Origin: Hydrangea macrophylla
Taxonomy: Eukaryota > Streptophyta > Magnoliopsida > Cornales > Hydrangeaceae
Direction of reading: 5' to 3'
DNA length: 64,000 nucleotides
Assembly: GCA_033977485.1 (NCBI GenBank)
Contig: CM066992.1
Location: 100,762,140 to 100,826,139, forward strand
Below, in pieces: positions 21,571 through 34,267 of the stretch (positions within the stretch are counted from its first letter, which is position 1; every line of letters begins with the position of its first letter). The position numbers were made by a program, and so were the translations under genes. The notes beneath the pieces were generated by a model. It was not told the origin of the DNA, made no database searches, and saw only the letters and a list, made by a program, of their open reading frames with translations.

Positions 21571-22796
21571 TGTTACCTTTGGATGTCCAATTCTATACCA
21601 CTAAATGACACAAATTACATTACCCTATCCAGTTCATAGTTAGTTGAAAGTGACTCTCCTTTGGGCTAGTCCCAATCTCCTAACTATAACTGCCATTGAG
21701 AACATTGTTGTCTTTTATGTCACCCTTAATGACTACTCTTTCATGTAATTCTATATTCATAAGGCTCACTAACCTAGGTCACTTTGGTGACTACCAAATT
21801 AATAAACCCTATAAATATAAAACTAACCAACAATATTCTCTAACCCTTTTATTAGAGTTGTTATTTAATTACTAAAAATTATCATTTATTAATTCAATCA
21901 CTTTTATAATGTAAAATATAAAATAAACATTAAACTTTCCTTTATGTGATTGAAATCCATTCAATGATAAAGAATTAGTAATAACTCTTATAAACTATAG
22001 ATAAAACAAATACAAATAGGAAGCTATAATTTTCGGCTAACACAATGAGTATGGTCAATAAAGCATATAAAGCCAAAAGACAATTATCTAATTATGTTTT
22101 GGTATGTCAAACTATGCACAATACATAATCAAATTTTGTATATCCAAGAGAAGATTCAATCAAAATTTAGTATCTGAAACCACAAGGCCACAATCAAAAC
22201 TGTACCCTTTTTTATTATTTTATTTTATTTTTATATATACGTGGTCCAATATGCATTACTTCTCTGTAATTGGGTTTGCTAAATCCAAATAAGTTTATGG
22301 TACCAGATAGTTAACTTAATTAGCAACAACCCCAATACACAAACAAGCCAAGCAAATTAATTTGATTCTCCAATTATACTTGGAGTCTAACACAGTCACA
22401 ATAGTCTAACCGTGTGGTAATGCAATCCAAAAGAATTACTCCGTATAATTTTACTGGGTATGCCATGATACGCATTCCAAAATCTCATGGATACGCAAGT
22501 TAATCACTCATGGCTAATTGTGATTATACTTCACGGATTTCCAAAACAATTATATATTCGGCACTAACAGTAAATAAAAAATCAATGGAACTGAAAACAA
22601 ATTTCATGTGCACGTTTTTTTTTTTTAAGGAAAAAGCATATTCATATTAACCCTACAGTTACTGCACAAACATGACATGAATATGGCAGATACAAGTGTG
22701 CACACGCACGAATATATATATATATATATATATGGTTACATATGTATGCACAGTCAGAAAACTATTTAATCCAAGATGTATTGATTCAAAGCCTTT
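21571..22796 (-). other. Copia leader, LTR-proximal part
   Basis: About 1.2 kb of AT-rich sequence between insertion B and the primer-binding site, with a TA microsatellite at 22,712-22,732. No ORF of note. The total leader of about 1.4 kb is long for a Copia element, so an undetected insertion inside it is possible. Confidence 0.5.
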
Positions 22797-22808
22797 GCTC
22801 TCATACCA
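22797..22808 (-). promoter_or_regulatory. Copia primer-binding site
   Basis: - strand TGGTATGAGAGC, two bases from the 5' LTR end and complementary to initiator tRNA-Met with one mismatch. It fixes the element orientation. Confidence 0.88.
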
Positions 22809-22810
22809 AC

Positions 22811-23279
22811 TGTGAGTCTATAATTGATAAAATAATCATACTATCATGCGAAAAACTTATGGATCTTGAATCTAATACATCTCAAGATCTATCAAATAGT
22901 AAAATTAAATGCGTACCATTGTTTGCCATTGTCGATTGATAGAGATAGTGATTGGAAACCCCTTAATTAATCAAACCTTCAAAATGGCTTTTTCTTCTCT
23001 CTGTCTCTCCATATGCACAAAACAATATACTGTAAAACTGATGGACGTTCCTATCAAGGGGATGTTTTGTGCCTTTAATAGAGGAGAGAAGGGCCATGTG
23101 AATAACTGCCTTTTAAGAAACCGTTCCATCATAGTTTTCTATATTATCCCAATTAGTTATTTATTTATTCATATTAACTTAGGCATATTTTCCTATTGGC
23201 TAGTAAACATAGTAGAGTCCAACTTAAAGAGAAGACTAGTGGGCCACTAATATGGGACAAAAAGTCCCGTGAAATAACA
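22811..23279 (-). repeat. 5' LTR of the Copia element
   Basis: 469 bp, partner of 8,380-8,849. Two bases past its inner end is the - strand primer-binding site TGGTATGAGAGC (22,808-22,797), one mismatch from the initiator-Met complement. This makes it the 5' LTR and sets the element on the - strand. Confidence 0.95.
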
Positions 23280-23613
23280 TTAAGTACTCCAACAGGCTAG
23301 CTAGTAGCCACATCGCTATGGTTATTTTTTCTTAGTGCCAAATCTTAAATTATTCAAACATTTGTCTTTTTGACTCGTTAAATTTATCTACCTAAAAATT
23401 TATATTCTCTCTTCAAATCTCGACTTTTAGATATTTCATTATACAATGGCACAAATCTCAACCATATTAAAATATAATAAAGTAAAATTACAAGATAAAA
23501 TAAAAAGCCCAACTTAAATTAAAAATTGAATAGTGGATAACTAAAATAGCTTTGAACTAAAATAAGTAGGCTATAAATAATTTCATTGCCGAGAGGCTCT
23601 TACTTAGCTTTTA

Positions 23614-24035
23614 GAGCATCCGCAACGGTGTAGCACTATATAGGATAAATGTAACTTAAGTTCCTATACAGAAAAGAGAAATCCCACAGTAGTGTAAAAT
23701 AAAGACGGCCAAAAGAATGCCGGCTACAGGTGGGTGGGCTAAGGGAATACCGTTTGGTCCATTTTTTGTAAAATATTTTAATTTACTTTAAAAACTTCCA
23801 GCCGGCAAAGGCTTTGTCGGTTGGGGAATTTTGGGCATAAAAAAAAAAAATGGCTTAGGGAATGCTGGCTAAGGTGGGATGACTGGTCTGTAGGGAAAGA
23901 AATTTAGCTGAAAGTAAACTTAGTTTCCCTATCATACAACCCTATAAGTGTCTATACACAAAACACCATTTTGTGGTAATTTTTGGTGAAAACTAACTTA
24001 AATAACCCTACACAATACACCATTGGAGATGCTCT
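23614..24035. mobile_element. Inverted-repeat DNA element, ~420 bp
   Basis: Termini AGAGCATCCGCAACGGTGTAG and TACACCATTGGAGATGCTCT (AGAGCATC family, very common in plants) are reverse complements with a few mismatches. The interior has paired GGCTAAGG and CCGGCTA words but no coding frame. Confidence 0.7.
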
Positions 24036-25080
24036 TGCTTGAACGAATTACCTAGCAAGGCTAGGAAAGAGAGAAAGAGAGTGTGGGTGCTTTGTACCAA
24101 AAAAAAAAAAAGAAAAGAAAAAAGAAAGAGAGAGATCTCCAAAGAGAGAGAGAGAGAGAGAAACAATTACTGTTACAAAAACACACACACTCGAATAAGC
24201 CCGCTCAAACAAAAATCAAAACTCTTTCCTCGTGTAAACCTCCTTATCCGTCCACCAACATACCTCCAACTCCTTCTTCCCCTATTCTCTGTTACATGTT
24301 TGCCTCATCATCCACAACCTTTGAAGAGGACTTCCCTCCTCTCCAGCTCACAACTTTAGATGATCAAATCAGACATGAGCACAAGATTGCTCCTCCCACT
24401 TCTATCACTAGCGCACACCCAGTCTCTGTTATTAGAAAAAAAAGAAAAGAAAAGAAGAAGCCGTACAACATCAACAAAAGTATACAAGAAGACATACCCT
24501 AGGTAAAATAATAAGCTCAAGAACGTATAAAGACCTATGCTAACTTGGGATGAAAGACTCTCTGACTCTCTTAGCCAAGGACAAAGAGAGAAACCCTCCC
24601 CAACTATCCAAAAGGAAACATCAAATCCGGAATTCATCCAAAAAAAATAAAACAAAACAATGCATAGATGAATCTAGAGAAACATCAAAAGTAACACCAA
24701 ATAGGAAGAAGACTGTCAAGATATGTGGCTTCTCTTAGGTCGGCTCCCACTAAACTTTATTTTCGCTTCTTTTTTCCTCCGTTTGTCTAAAATGTAAGAG
24801 ATGTTATGCTGCATTTAACTTTAATTTTGCCAGATCCTGAAATTAAGTTATTTCTCGTGAGCTTCAAGTTCACAATAAGATTGGGACTTTCTATTAACAG
24901 CGAATAAGTGCATTGTTTAACAATATCAAAGCCGATTAGATAGATATCTACTTCTTCTACAGTTTTATACTGTTGTTGAAATTTTACTGTTACATTTGTT
25001 TTTTGTTATTTTATTTTATTTTATTGTACTACTAGTAGTCGTAATATTTATTTAGGAGTATTTTATTTATTTATTCAGTT
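24036..25080. other. Intergenic, low complexity, no gene recognised
   Basis: A-rich and GA-rich runs and Lys/Arg/Glu-rich chance ORFs (24,039-24,502). I see no domain, splice pattern or transposon end here. Confidence 0.5.
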
Positions 25081-25286
25081 CGCAGCTTAAAATGTGAAGA
25101 AACAGAAGGATCAGAGTACAATACTACCGCTCTGTGAAAACGACAGATAAGGTAAACTCCCCTTCTTACTCAGTCAACTAAACATTATATGTATGTCTAT
25201 ATATATATATATATATGTATATACACACACAACACAGCCGCACAATGTTGGGGGCCACTATCTCTCAAGAAAATACAAGCTTCACC

Positions 25287-25295
25287 GGCCGTTGA
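25287..25295 (-). promoter_or_regulatory. Possible MSA (mitosis-specific) element
   Basis: - strand TCAACGGCC fits the AACGG core of the MSA motif bound by three-repeat MYB (MYB3R) proteins, which drive G2/M genes including NACK kinesins. It lies about 440 bp upstream of the kinesin start codon. Only a single core was seen, so this could be chance. Confidence 0.35.
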
Positions 25296-25734
25296 AAGTT
25301 TCATCATAGAAGAACATCGTTAGTTTGTTAATTATAATGGGTTCCCGTTCCCATTTGAGAACGCTACATCTTCTGACATTCCAACAGGATTTTGCTGAAG
25401 CTTGAGGCCAAATTTTAATCAAAAACTTGGTCACAACAAAGCTGACCTGTGATCAACCTTTTTTTGGTTTATTATATACGTCAGTGTAGTTGATTCTTGT
25501 TGCAAATATTGCTGTTATCACATTCAACCTTTTTGTTATATTTGCTGTTATCACATTCACATTCAAATATTGGTGTTTTTAACATCTGGACTTTTCTTTA
25601 TTCTGCAATATAGTGGGGGGGAATTGTGCTTTATTTTTTTTGTATTTTGTGGGAATTTTAATTTATGGGTATTGAAGTTTTTGGTTTAATGGAGGCGGGT
25701 ATGTGAAGAAGAAGGAGGAGGGTAACTTTAAGTA

Positions 25735-28700
25735 ATGGGGGCAATAGGTGAGGAAGAGTTGATCAAGTGGGAGAATATGCAAGTGTCGCCGAGTACCTGT
25801 GAGGAGAAGATTCTTGTGTGTGTTAGATTGAGGCCTTTGAATGAGAAGGAGATTGCAAGGAATGAAGTTTCAGATTGGGAATGCATCAATGAGACAACCA
25901 TTTTGTACCGAAACAGCCTTCCAGAGCGGTCCATGTTCCCAACTGTCTCAACATTTGGTAAGAGAGATCTATCTTTTCTTTTTTACATGTTTGTTAGGCT
26001 CAGATATTGAAATGTGATGATATAATAGCAGGCGTAGCTCAGTATGAGACTTGGATGATGTATTGTGTGGTTTCGATCATTTACATTCTAGTATATCCCT
26101 ACAATCAACCATACCAATTTATGGACGTTTGATGGACTTGGATTATTGCCTCTGGATTTATTGTAATAATAGCATTTTTACCATATTTTGTGTTCCCACA
26201 TGTGTTCCATCTTTGGCGTGTCACTTCAGGTCTCAAAAGTTGCAATGTCCGGGGCCTTTATAACTTTTTCATTGCTGTGCATGTTTGAGTGGTTATGAAT
26301 TGGCTATTTATTGAAGCAAGTTTAATACTTATGCAGAATTTCTTGAATGCTTTAGAGACCTAAATACATATTCTTTCGTGGGGTTTGAATTAATGGAAAT
26401 ATTTTATAAATACAAGTACAGAATTCCTGATCTCTTCCCTCTTTTATATGTATTTGTTTGGCATAGACAGAGTATTCAGCGGTGAATGCTCAACCAGGAA
26501 GTTATATGAGGAAGGAACAAAGGAGATTGCTCTTTCAGTTGTCAGTGGTATTAATTGTAAGTATAATGTTCCTCATTTTATGGTTATGATGACCTCACTT
26601 ATAATTTAATTGGACATGTGACTTGTTTTTACTTTAGAAATTTTTTTCCCATTCAGCAAGTATTTTTGCATACGGGCAAACAAGCAGTGGGAAGACGTAC
26701 ACCATGATTGGAATAACCGAGTATGCAGTAGTAGATATATATGACTACATACAAAAGGTAATGAATGATTGTTTTGTGTCAATTTTGCTGTTTTAGTAGT
26801 GTATTCCCTCAAGTATTCCCTCAAGTTCTTGAACCTCTTGTGAAAAACAGTTTTGAATTTCTTTTAACGTTTTTTTTTTCCTCCCCATACTGCAGCATGA
26901 AGAAAGATCGTTTGTTTTGAAGTTTTCTGCGATGGAAATCTACAATGAAGCTGTCAGAGATCTACTCAGCACAGATACCACTCCACTCAGGGTTTTAGAT
27001 GATCCAGAGGTGAATGTCATTTTTGTTTTCAGTTGCATCGAGGAGTATATTTATTTTTCTAATGACTTCTAATTTCTTAGAAAGGGACTATAGTGGAGAA
27101 ACTCACGGAGGAAACTCTAAGGGATTGGGACCATCTTAAGGAGCTCCTATCTATTTGTGAAGGTATATACAATCTATAACCATATGCATGTCACTCAAGT
27201 GAAATGATGCCATATCTTTATGTGTTGTATTTCATTCTTGCAGCTCAAAGACAGGTGGGGGAGACACCCCTGAATGAAACAAGCTCTAGATCTCATCAAA
27301 TTCTCAGATTGGTGTGCTGCTCTCTCTTCCACGTTTATTTGTCAGGCATTTTTCGTTATAATATAATACACAGTGCTTTTGAATCCTTTAGTATTTGTTT
27401 AGAATGACAACTTTGGAACGCATTCTCACCAATTGTCATTATGTAATCCTCTTCATTATCAACTCATCACAAAAGCGCAAGTTTTACTTGCTTCTGCTTT
27501 TAAGCTAGAGATGGTGTTTTGCATGAGGACATGAGTTGGGGTTGACAAAACCCCATACTCTCTCTATGATGTTTCTATCTCCATCTCTACCTCTCTTTCG
27601 GTTTGTCTCTATACGTAGAATATATAAATATTGACACATGCACTACGGAAAAGAAATCACTTTCATAACAAGCAGAGAATTAAACTTTTGGAATTGATTC
27701 CTGCAGACGATTGAAAGTTGTGCTCGTGAGTTTCTGGGCAAGGACAATTCAACAACTCTTGCGGCTAGTGTGGTATGTATCATTTAGTTATCTACCATGG
27801 GTCTAATTTTTAATTGATATAGAATTACTGGGTTTATATTGGACAATAAAGTAACAGTTTGGCAGGTGGTAGGCCATAGTTAAATCTGGTTTTGTCTGCA
27901 GAATTTTGTTGATCTGGCTGGGAGTGAGCGTGCATCTCAGGCTTTATCGGTCGGGGCAAGGCTGAAAGAGGGGTGCCACATAAATCGTAGTTTACTGACT
28001 CTTGGAACTGTTATTCGCAAGCTAAGGTTGACCTATTATCTTTTGTTGGCCATGTTGACTCTTTTAACTTCACTCGGTAGCTTAAAAGTTATGAACATCA
28101 ATAATGTCTTTTAGGTTTTGTGTGTATCTGTATAGTGTTTTCTTATTCACTTGAATATACTTGGGAGTTGATACTACACTATGTGTAGAGTTCAGTTTTT
28201 TGAACTCCGCCACTCTTATTAAGAACTTCAATTCATTATTATCTTAAATTTTTTAATTCGGGGGTAACGATAATCCCAAAGATGTTTGAAGTTAGTTTCG
28301 ATTGGTTTCCCATTTGAGGATGGTGCTGAGATTTACTTCAAACGTATAATGTTGATCCTATCAATATGGCATGTTGTTTGGCCCATATATTTGGGTTTTT
28401 TCTTTTGATGAACAGTGAACATGTCAGGATGAGATTACCAGATTCAAATCTGTAGATTAACGCCCTACTAGTAGATGGCATATTCTTTGTAAATTGTAAT
28501 GTATATTTCAAATGGTATCTTGCTTGTCTGAGTTGTCAAGCATTTTTCATGAGAAGCAGGGACAATGCTGACCAAAGTCTTCTGCTGGCAATAAGAACCT
28601 TTTACTCGAACTCAGTGTTCAAGTACTACTGTTCTAGGCATGTGGTGAGGCGGGACAAAACTCAAACATGGTCCAAAACAAGCTAAAGAAGAGATCTTTT

Positions 28701-31700
28701 CATGACCTACATACATATTGTCACTGACTTCTTATTTGGTGAATTCACCTCTGTGTGTGTGTGTTGCATTTTCCTTAGATAATTGAGGATTTCAGTTCAG
28801 AGAATTGATATATTGTAGAGTTCATCAATTTTGTCCTATCATTTGATGCAGTAAGGGCAGACATGGACACATCAACTACAGAGATTCTAAGCTAACACGC
28901 ATTCTACAACCCTGCTTGGGAGGCAATGCAAGAACTGCCATCATTTGCACTTTGAGTCCTGCAAGAAGCCATGCTGAGCAATCTAGAAATACTCTCTTGT
29001 TTGCTAGTTGTGCAAAAGAAGTGACTACGAATGCACAGGTCAATGTAGTCATGTCTGATAAAGCCTTGGTGAAACATTTGCAAAGTGAGTTGGCTCGATT
29101 GGAGAGTGAGATAAGGACTCCTGTCCCTACTTCCAATTGTGATTATGCGGCATTACTGAGGAAGAAAAATCTTCACATTGAAAAGGTGACAACTGACAGT
29201 TGTTAACATGTTTAGTCGTAATATTTCGACATGGTTCAAATGTGTTAAACTAGGAGTTTGCCCTCAGAGAAATCTCGGTTTTCTATCATGCAGTTGGAGA
29301 AAGAGGTGAGAGAGCTAACTAAGCAACGGGATCTTGCTGAGTCTCGGGTCGAGGATTTAGTACAACTGGTGAAAATTGATCAAGCTTCAAGACATGGGGT
29401 GTATATATTGATCATCTCACAAAATTTCCTAAAACCTTTGTTGCTGCTCCAGCTGCTAACTCTAGTTTTCTTTTCTTTGTACAGGATCAGAGTAGTAATC
29501 ATCTCAGTTGTCAAGAGTCTGATACATGGGGAGAAGACTCATCAGTCTCAGAGTCATCAGGTGTGGCTAATCCTCAATGTCCAGACATAGGTGTACGAAA
29601 ATCCAAGGGTACTCAGACTTCTAAGAAAGACCATAGGAGTAGCACTCATGGGGTCTACCCGGAGGATCCTCGTGACATATGCAGGGAAGTTCGATGTATT
29701 GAGATGGATGAGCGGGACAACGATAAGATTTCTGAATCTGTTGCCTTACCTACTAATGAGAATGAAAGAAGTGTTGCTTTGAGAGTGCCAAGGAATGAAA
29801 ATGTGACGGATGATAAAATGGCATCAACCCCGTCTAGAAAAGTAAAGGTGTGTTTGGAACGACATCTTCAAATGCATTCTCATCCGTTGAAATTACATTA
29901 TCTTCGTCATTTTTCAACTTATCTTAAATGCTGCATTCGGATATAATTTTTACTTTATCCAAAATGCAAATTAATTGCTTCTGCTTTTAAGTTTGAGATG
30001 GTATTTTGTATATGAGGATATGAGTTGGGGATTTGACAAAACCATATGCTAGGAAGCACGGACTCTTCGGAAAGGCAGCTGCACCCGCATTGGGTGTGTG
30101 CTAATTAAAGGCAGCCGCACCCGCACTGGGTGTCGGACCACCGCACCCCCACTTCCTTGCCCATAAGTTACTCTCGGGCTGTCATGTTCTTATCTTTCAT
30201 ATTCAGCTCTCATTTGTTCTTTTTTTCTCTCTATCTATCTAAAGTACATCAATATTAGTCCATGTTCTTACAAAATATAAGTGACTTTCTTTCCAACACA
30301 GCATAACAATCAAAATGATTCAACTTATGGGGTGTTGAAGCAGAAATTCCGGGATGTGCAAAAGACTATTGACTCCCTTGTCAGCCCTTATCCGGAAGAA
30401 CCGTCTCATTGGGCCCTAGAAGCAGATATGTCATATCCTAGAAGCTTCAAGTTAACAAGTAGCAGGAGCTGTAGAGATGATCTTATTACAGGCTCATCTT
30501 CACCTTACTCTGAGATGGAACGACAAAGTCAAAAAACTCCGCCATATGGGTTTGAGAAAAGCTTTCCTGGAAGACCGGAAGGCTTCCTTAGGATGCTTCC
30601 TGCATTAAGTTTTGGTGCCAACATCGCGAGATTGTCAACAAGTGATTCTCAATCTTCTTTTGGAAGTGCTTTTGGAGATGGGCTAAAAGCTCAGAGCGAC
30701 AAGGCATCTGCGGATGAGGAGAATCCTAGCATTGATGCATTTTTTGCAGGACTGAAGGAAATGACTAAGCTTCAGTACAAAAAGCAACCTGTTGATGATC
30801 AGGTGAGTTTGAGTTTATATTCTTTCCCAGTGTCTCATCGCGTGGAATTGTCTTTTTTGTGGTTACTACTTCGTTCTTGAAGATTTGGTTCCCATCAAAG
30901 AATAGTCACTTGGTTATCTTATCTACCTGTTTTATGGTCTAACACTGAACATTGGTGTATGTCAATAATGCTTTTCTCTATTGGAATAGGCATGTTTACT
31001 ATCATTACAACCCTTCTGCTTTTCAACAATTCAGAATGAATTTTCTTTAATTTTTCTCTCTGGTAGTCTATTGTACATGGACTTGGTACGTGTGTCGGGT
31101 GCGGGTACTTGTCTAAGCGTCGGACTTTCCAAATTCAAGAATCTAAGGGACTGGGACACGACAATAAATCTATAATTTTCTATTTGTGCAAGCGAAAAAT
31201 AGTGTGTGTGTGTGTTTTTTTAATTTAAATTTAAATTTGATGTAATGATATAAGACCTTATAAGACCTTAATATGTATACATATTCTGCAGAGGGGAGTG
31301 GCATGTGTGCACATGTACTTTCAAGTGTTGTTGCTTGTGTGAATGAATGAAACTGTACATTTTTTCACAAATATGCCCCTTTTCCAGGTTACTGAAGTAA
31401 TGTTTTTTCCTGACAATTTTCAATCAGATAGCAACTTTGTAGATGGGAGTTTGTAAGTTTGGAAAGGGGAATCTTTTCATGAAGCTTTTGATCCATTTAA
31501 CATGGTTTCTTTTGTAAATGATAGGTTCAAGGAACAGAACCAAAAGCTGAAGAGTCCGGAAAGGAAATCAATAATGTTGGATTAGATCCAGTTCAGGATT
31601 CATTGGAAGCTCCACATAGTTGGCCCATCGAATTTGAGAGGCAGCAGAAAATGATAATCGAACTCTGGCAAACGTGCAATATTTCTTTGGTCCACAGGAC

Positions 31701-32132
31701 ATACTTCTTCCTGCTTTTTAACGGCGACCCAGCGGATTCTATTTACATGGAGGTAGAGCTAAGAAGACTTTCCTTCCTCAAGGAATCATTGTCTCAGAGA
31801 AATCGTGCCGTGGAAGATAGTCGGACTCTCACCTTAGCTTCGAGGTTGTTTCTCTCTCCTGTACACACTCTTGCACAAATGAGTGTGTTTGCACATATAA
31901 TTTGCATATGCAATTGAATATCCATACAAAAAGATATTGGCGGGGTGGGGAAGAGGGGCGTATGATGTGAAATATTTCAATTAGAAGTTGCTGAATTTTT
32001 TAATTTTTAAATTTTTTTATTACCGCAGCAAAATAAGAAATTCCATTAAATATGGAAAGCAACAAAGATCTTGTTTCAGAGCATTTGGCTATTTTGTGTC
32101 TTGTATCTACTCGCCTTTTCTCCAAGGCTCTT

Positions 32133-32174
<42 letters not shown>

Positions 32175-32530
32175 GTTATATCCTTACATTTTATTTCTGG
32201 TGTGACAGCTTGAAGGCTCTTCGTCGCGAAAGAGAAATGTTAAGCAGGCTAATGAGTAAGAGTTTCTCAGAAGTGGAGAGAATTAGACTTTACCAGAAGT
32301 GGGGTATCAGTCTGGACTCGAATCGGAGGAAAATGCAACTGGTCCAACACCTGTGGAATAACACAAAGGACATGAACCACATTATGGAGAGTGCTTCTAT
32401 TGTTGCAAAACTGATCAAGTTTTCGGAGCAGGTGCAGGCCCTTAAGGAGATGTTTGGGCTGAGCTTCATACCTCCAAGCATGAACCGAAGGTCCTTTGGA
32501 AGAAACCGCAGCGTGTTATCCATTTTGTGA
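25735..32530 (+). CDS. TES: Cytokinetic kinesin, NACK/TETRASPORE type
   Basis: Fourteen exons join in frame with GT-AG introns: 25735-25957, 26467-26556, 26657-26757, 26896-27009, 27081-27162, 27244-27311, 27707-27772, 27902-28026, 28852-29185, 29294-29398, 29485-29847, 30302-30802, 31525-31844, 32209-32530, giving 937 residues, close to the usual family length. The motor (about residues 24-350) has the P-loop GQTSSGKT (111-118), switch I NETSSRSH (214-221) and switch II DLAGSE (252-257). A short coiled coil follows ([20 protein letters not shown]), then a low-complexity stalk and the C-terminal NACK domain (DUF3490; [20 protein letters not shown]). The N-terminus MGAIGEEEL resembles TES/NACK2 more than NACK1/HINKEL. 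Family members carry the MAPKKK of the cytokinesis cascade to the phragmoplast midzone; TES acts in male meiotic cytokinesis. No frameshift or stop was found. The splice sites are my prediction. The exon 6 donor (GTGTGC) is the weakest. Confidence 0.93.
32135..32174. repeat. CA/TA microsatellite in the last kinesin intron
   Basis: (CA)n followed by (TA)n about 35 bases before the exon 14 acceptor. It is likely length-polymorphic. Confidence 0.85.
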
Positions 32531-33210
32531 GCTTGTTGTATACCCATTATATTGAATGAAATCTAGAGATGATCGATTTGGTTGATGAGATTGTAATATT
32601 CACTTTGTGATCGTAGTTGAGACGGATTGTCCATTGATTGAAATAGAAATTTTGAAATTCTTCCTAGTGTTGTTCAGGTTAGAGATGAAATTGTGATCAG
32701 GGAATTTATAACTTCTCTGGTTTGGTTTTTAATCTTAAACTGTGAATGTGACAAACTGGTTCTCATTTCTCTGTGTTGAGTGGAAGTTTCAAACCAACCT
32801 TAACCTCTATTTGCTTCATGGGTCTAGTGAGGGAAAGAAAAAAGAAAAGCCAAAGAGAATAATTTTTTTCCTTTGTTTGGTTAACAAGGAAGACATCTAG
32901 TAAAAAGGAAGTAAAAGAAAGGGGAAATTTAATATATAGTCCTAATATATGCATCTAACTAGAAATATGCCTCCTTTTCAAATGAATCTAGAAATAGGTC
33001 CCTATAGTATTTTAAGGACAAAACTGCCCCCGTATATATATATATATATATATATCCACATAAAATCTGGGTTTCAAATTCAAATCAGAGAATTTCTCAC
33101 TTTTAACACGCTTCTCACTTTTTTGTGAGAAATTCTTACTTTTTACACGGTCCATTTTTTAAGGTAACTTAAGAGCCGGACTGTTTATATATATATAGAT
33201 AGATAGATAG

Positions 33211-33251
<41 letters not shown>

Positions 33252-33798
33252 CTGCTAGAGAGAGAAAGATAAAGACAGAGAAGGAGAAAGAAGAGAGAGA
33301 GGGTCGCAGCCCCTCCACCACCATCGGCGACCACCCACCACCTTCCTCCTCCTCCCCTCTCTACCTCCCTTCACCTAAATCAACATGCACCACCATCTAC
33401 GGCCACCCCTCTCCGTCGGTGACCACTCTGTGGATAAATTACTCACTAGTTCGTGAGAAAAAAAAAATCAAAACATCTCACAGGAATTGAATCGTTTTAA
33501 GCGCGAAAAATTCGATTTCATCTTTGTTATCAGAAATGCGTGTGAAAAGCAAGGTTTCAAATTTGCAGCCCATCATCAACAAAACCAACCGATCGCGAGA
33601 CGATACAGAAGACGATTACTCCGAAATGGCTCATGGATTTGATGCATTCATCGATGGTTGTGCCATAGATTTACTCACTTCCATGAATTTGTATACACAG
33701 TCCGAACTGTGTAAAAAGCGAAAAATTCTCACAAAAATGTGTGAATTTACCATTTTTTGAAAATTTTCACTTTTGAAATTTCTTTAGGTCCGATTTTT
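32531..33798. other. Kinesin 3' flank and microsatellite-rich intergenic DNA
   Basis: Holds the probable 3' UTR (to about 32,700), a TA run (33,034-33,053), GATA and GA runs (33,195-33,249), a CCACC-rich stretch and several TTTCTCACTTTT words like those in the neighbouring duplicated unit. The 33,524-33,760 frame has no known domain. Confidence 0.5.
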
Positions 33799-33894
33799 AA
33801 GGTCCACTTAAGATCCAGACCGTTTGTATACATACATATAGTATTGATGAGGATCTCCTTATTGTATAGGCTGTAAGAAATTCCTCACTTGTTA

Positions 33895-34115
33895 TGTACA
33901 TGAAGTTAGTGAGAAATTTCTCACTTTTATAGGTTGTAATAAATTGCTCATTTGTTATGTAGTGAAATTAGTGAGAAATTTCTCACTTATATAGGCTGTA
34001 AAAAATTACTTCCTCATTGTATGTAGATTAAATTAGTGAAAATTTTTTCACTTGTATAGACTGTAATCAATAGATAATGTGTTATGTAAATGAAATTAGT
34101 GAGAAATTTCTCACA
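33895..34115. repeat. 62-65-bp minisatellite around a 16-bp palindrome
   Basis: Four to five units each begin TTAGTGAGAAATTTCTCACT and continue with TATAGGCTGTAA- and TTGTTATGTA-like words. GTGAGAAATTTCTCAC inside the unit is a perfect palindrome. The array recurs in copy 2 (about 37,288-37,510) and single units recur near 35,900 and 37,890. Confidence 0.8.
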
Positions 34116-34263
34116 AAAAAATGAGAAATTCCCACATCACTTTGTTAAACCGAAAATCCCTTGATCATAGGGATATTAATTCCATGATCTCCTAAAAATA
34201 CGTTTCCCAAAACTGCAAATAACACAATTTTGGAAGTTTTTTGAATATACAAAGCAGTATAAA

Positions 34264-34267
<4 letters not shown>

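Larger units (their letters stand above)
8380..23279 (-). mobile_element. Complete Copia retrotransposon with nested insertions
   Basis: Bounded by two LTRs (8,380-8,849 and 22,811-23,279) and by the 5-bp target duplication TTAAG (8,375-8,379 and 23,280-23,284). Going along the - strand: 5' LTR, primer-binding site, long leader, gag, protease, integrase, reverse transcriptase, RNase H, purine tract, 3' LTR, which is the Copia order (integrase before reverse transcriptase). It is interrupted by LTR-type insertions at 10,934-12,791 and 15,409-21,565. Without them it is about 6.9 kb. The coding region carries several stops and frameshifts, so the copy is inactive. Confidence 0.95.

Noticed and set aside
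24039..24738. Lys/Arg/Glu-rich frames upstream of the kinesin
   Set aside because: A-rich and GA-rich low complexity; no domain, splice logic or link to the kinesin. A LINE 5' remnant was considered but could not be supported.
33895..34115. Regularly spaced palindromic repeats resembling a CRISPR array
   Set aside because: Plant nuclear DNA; spacers are themselves similar to each other and unit length is 62-65 bp, so it is a minisatellite.
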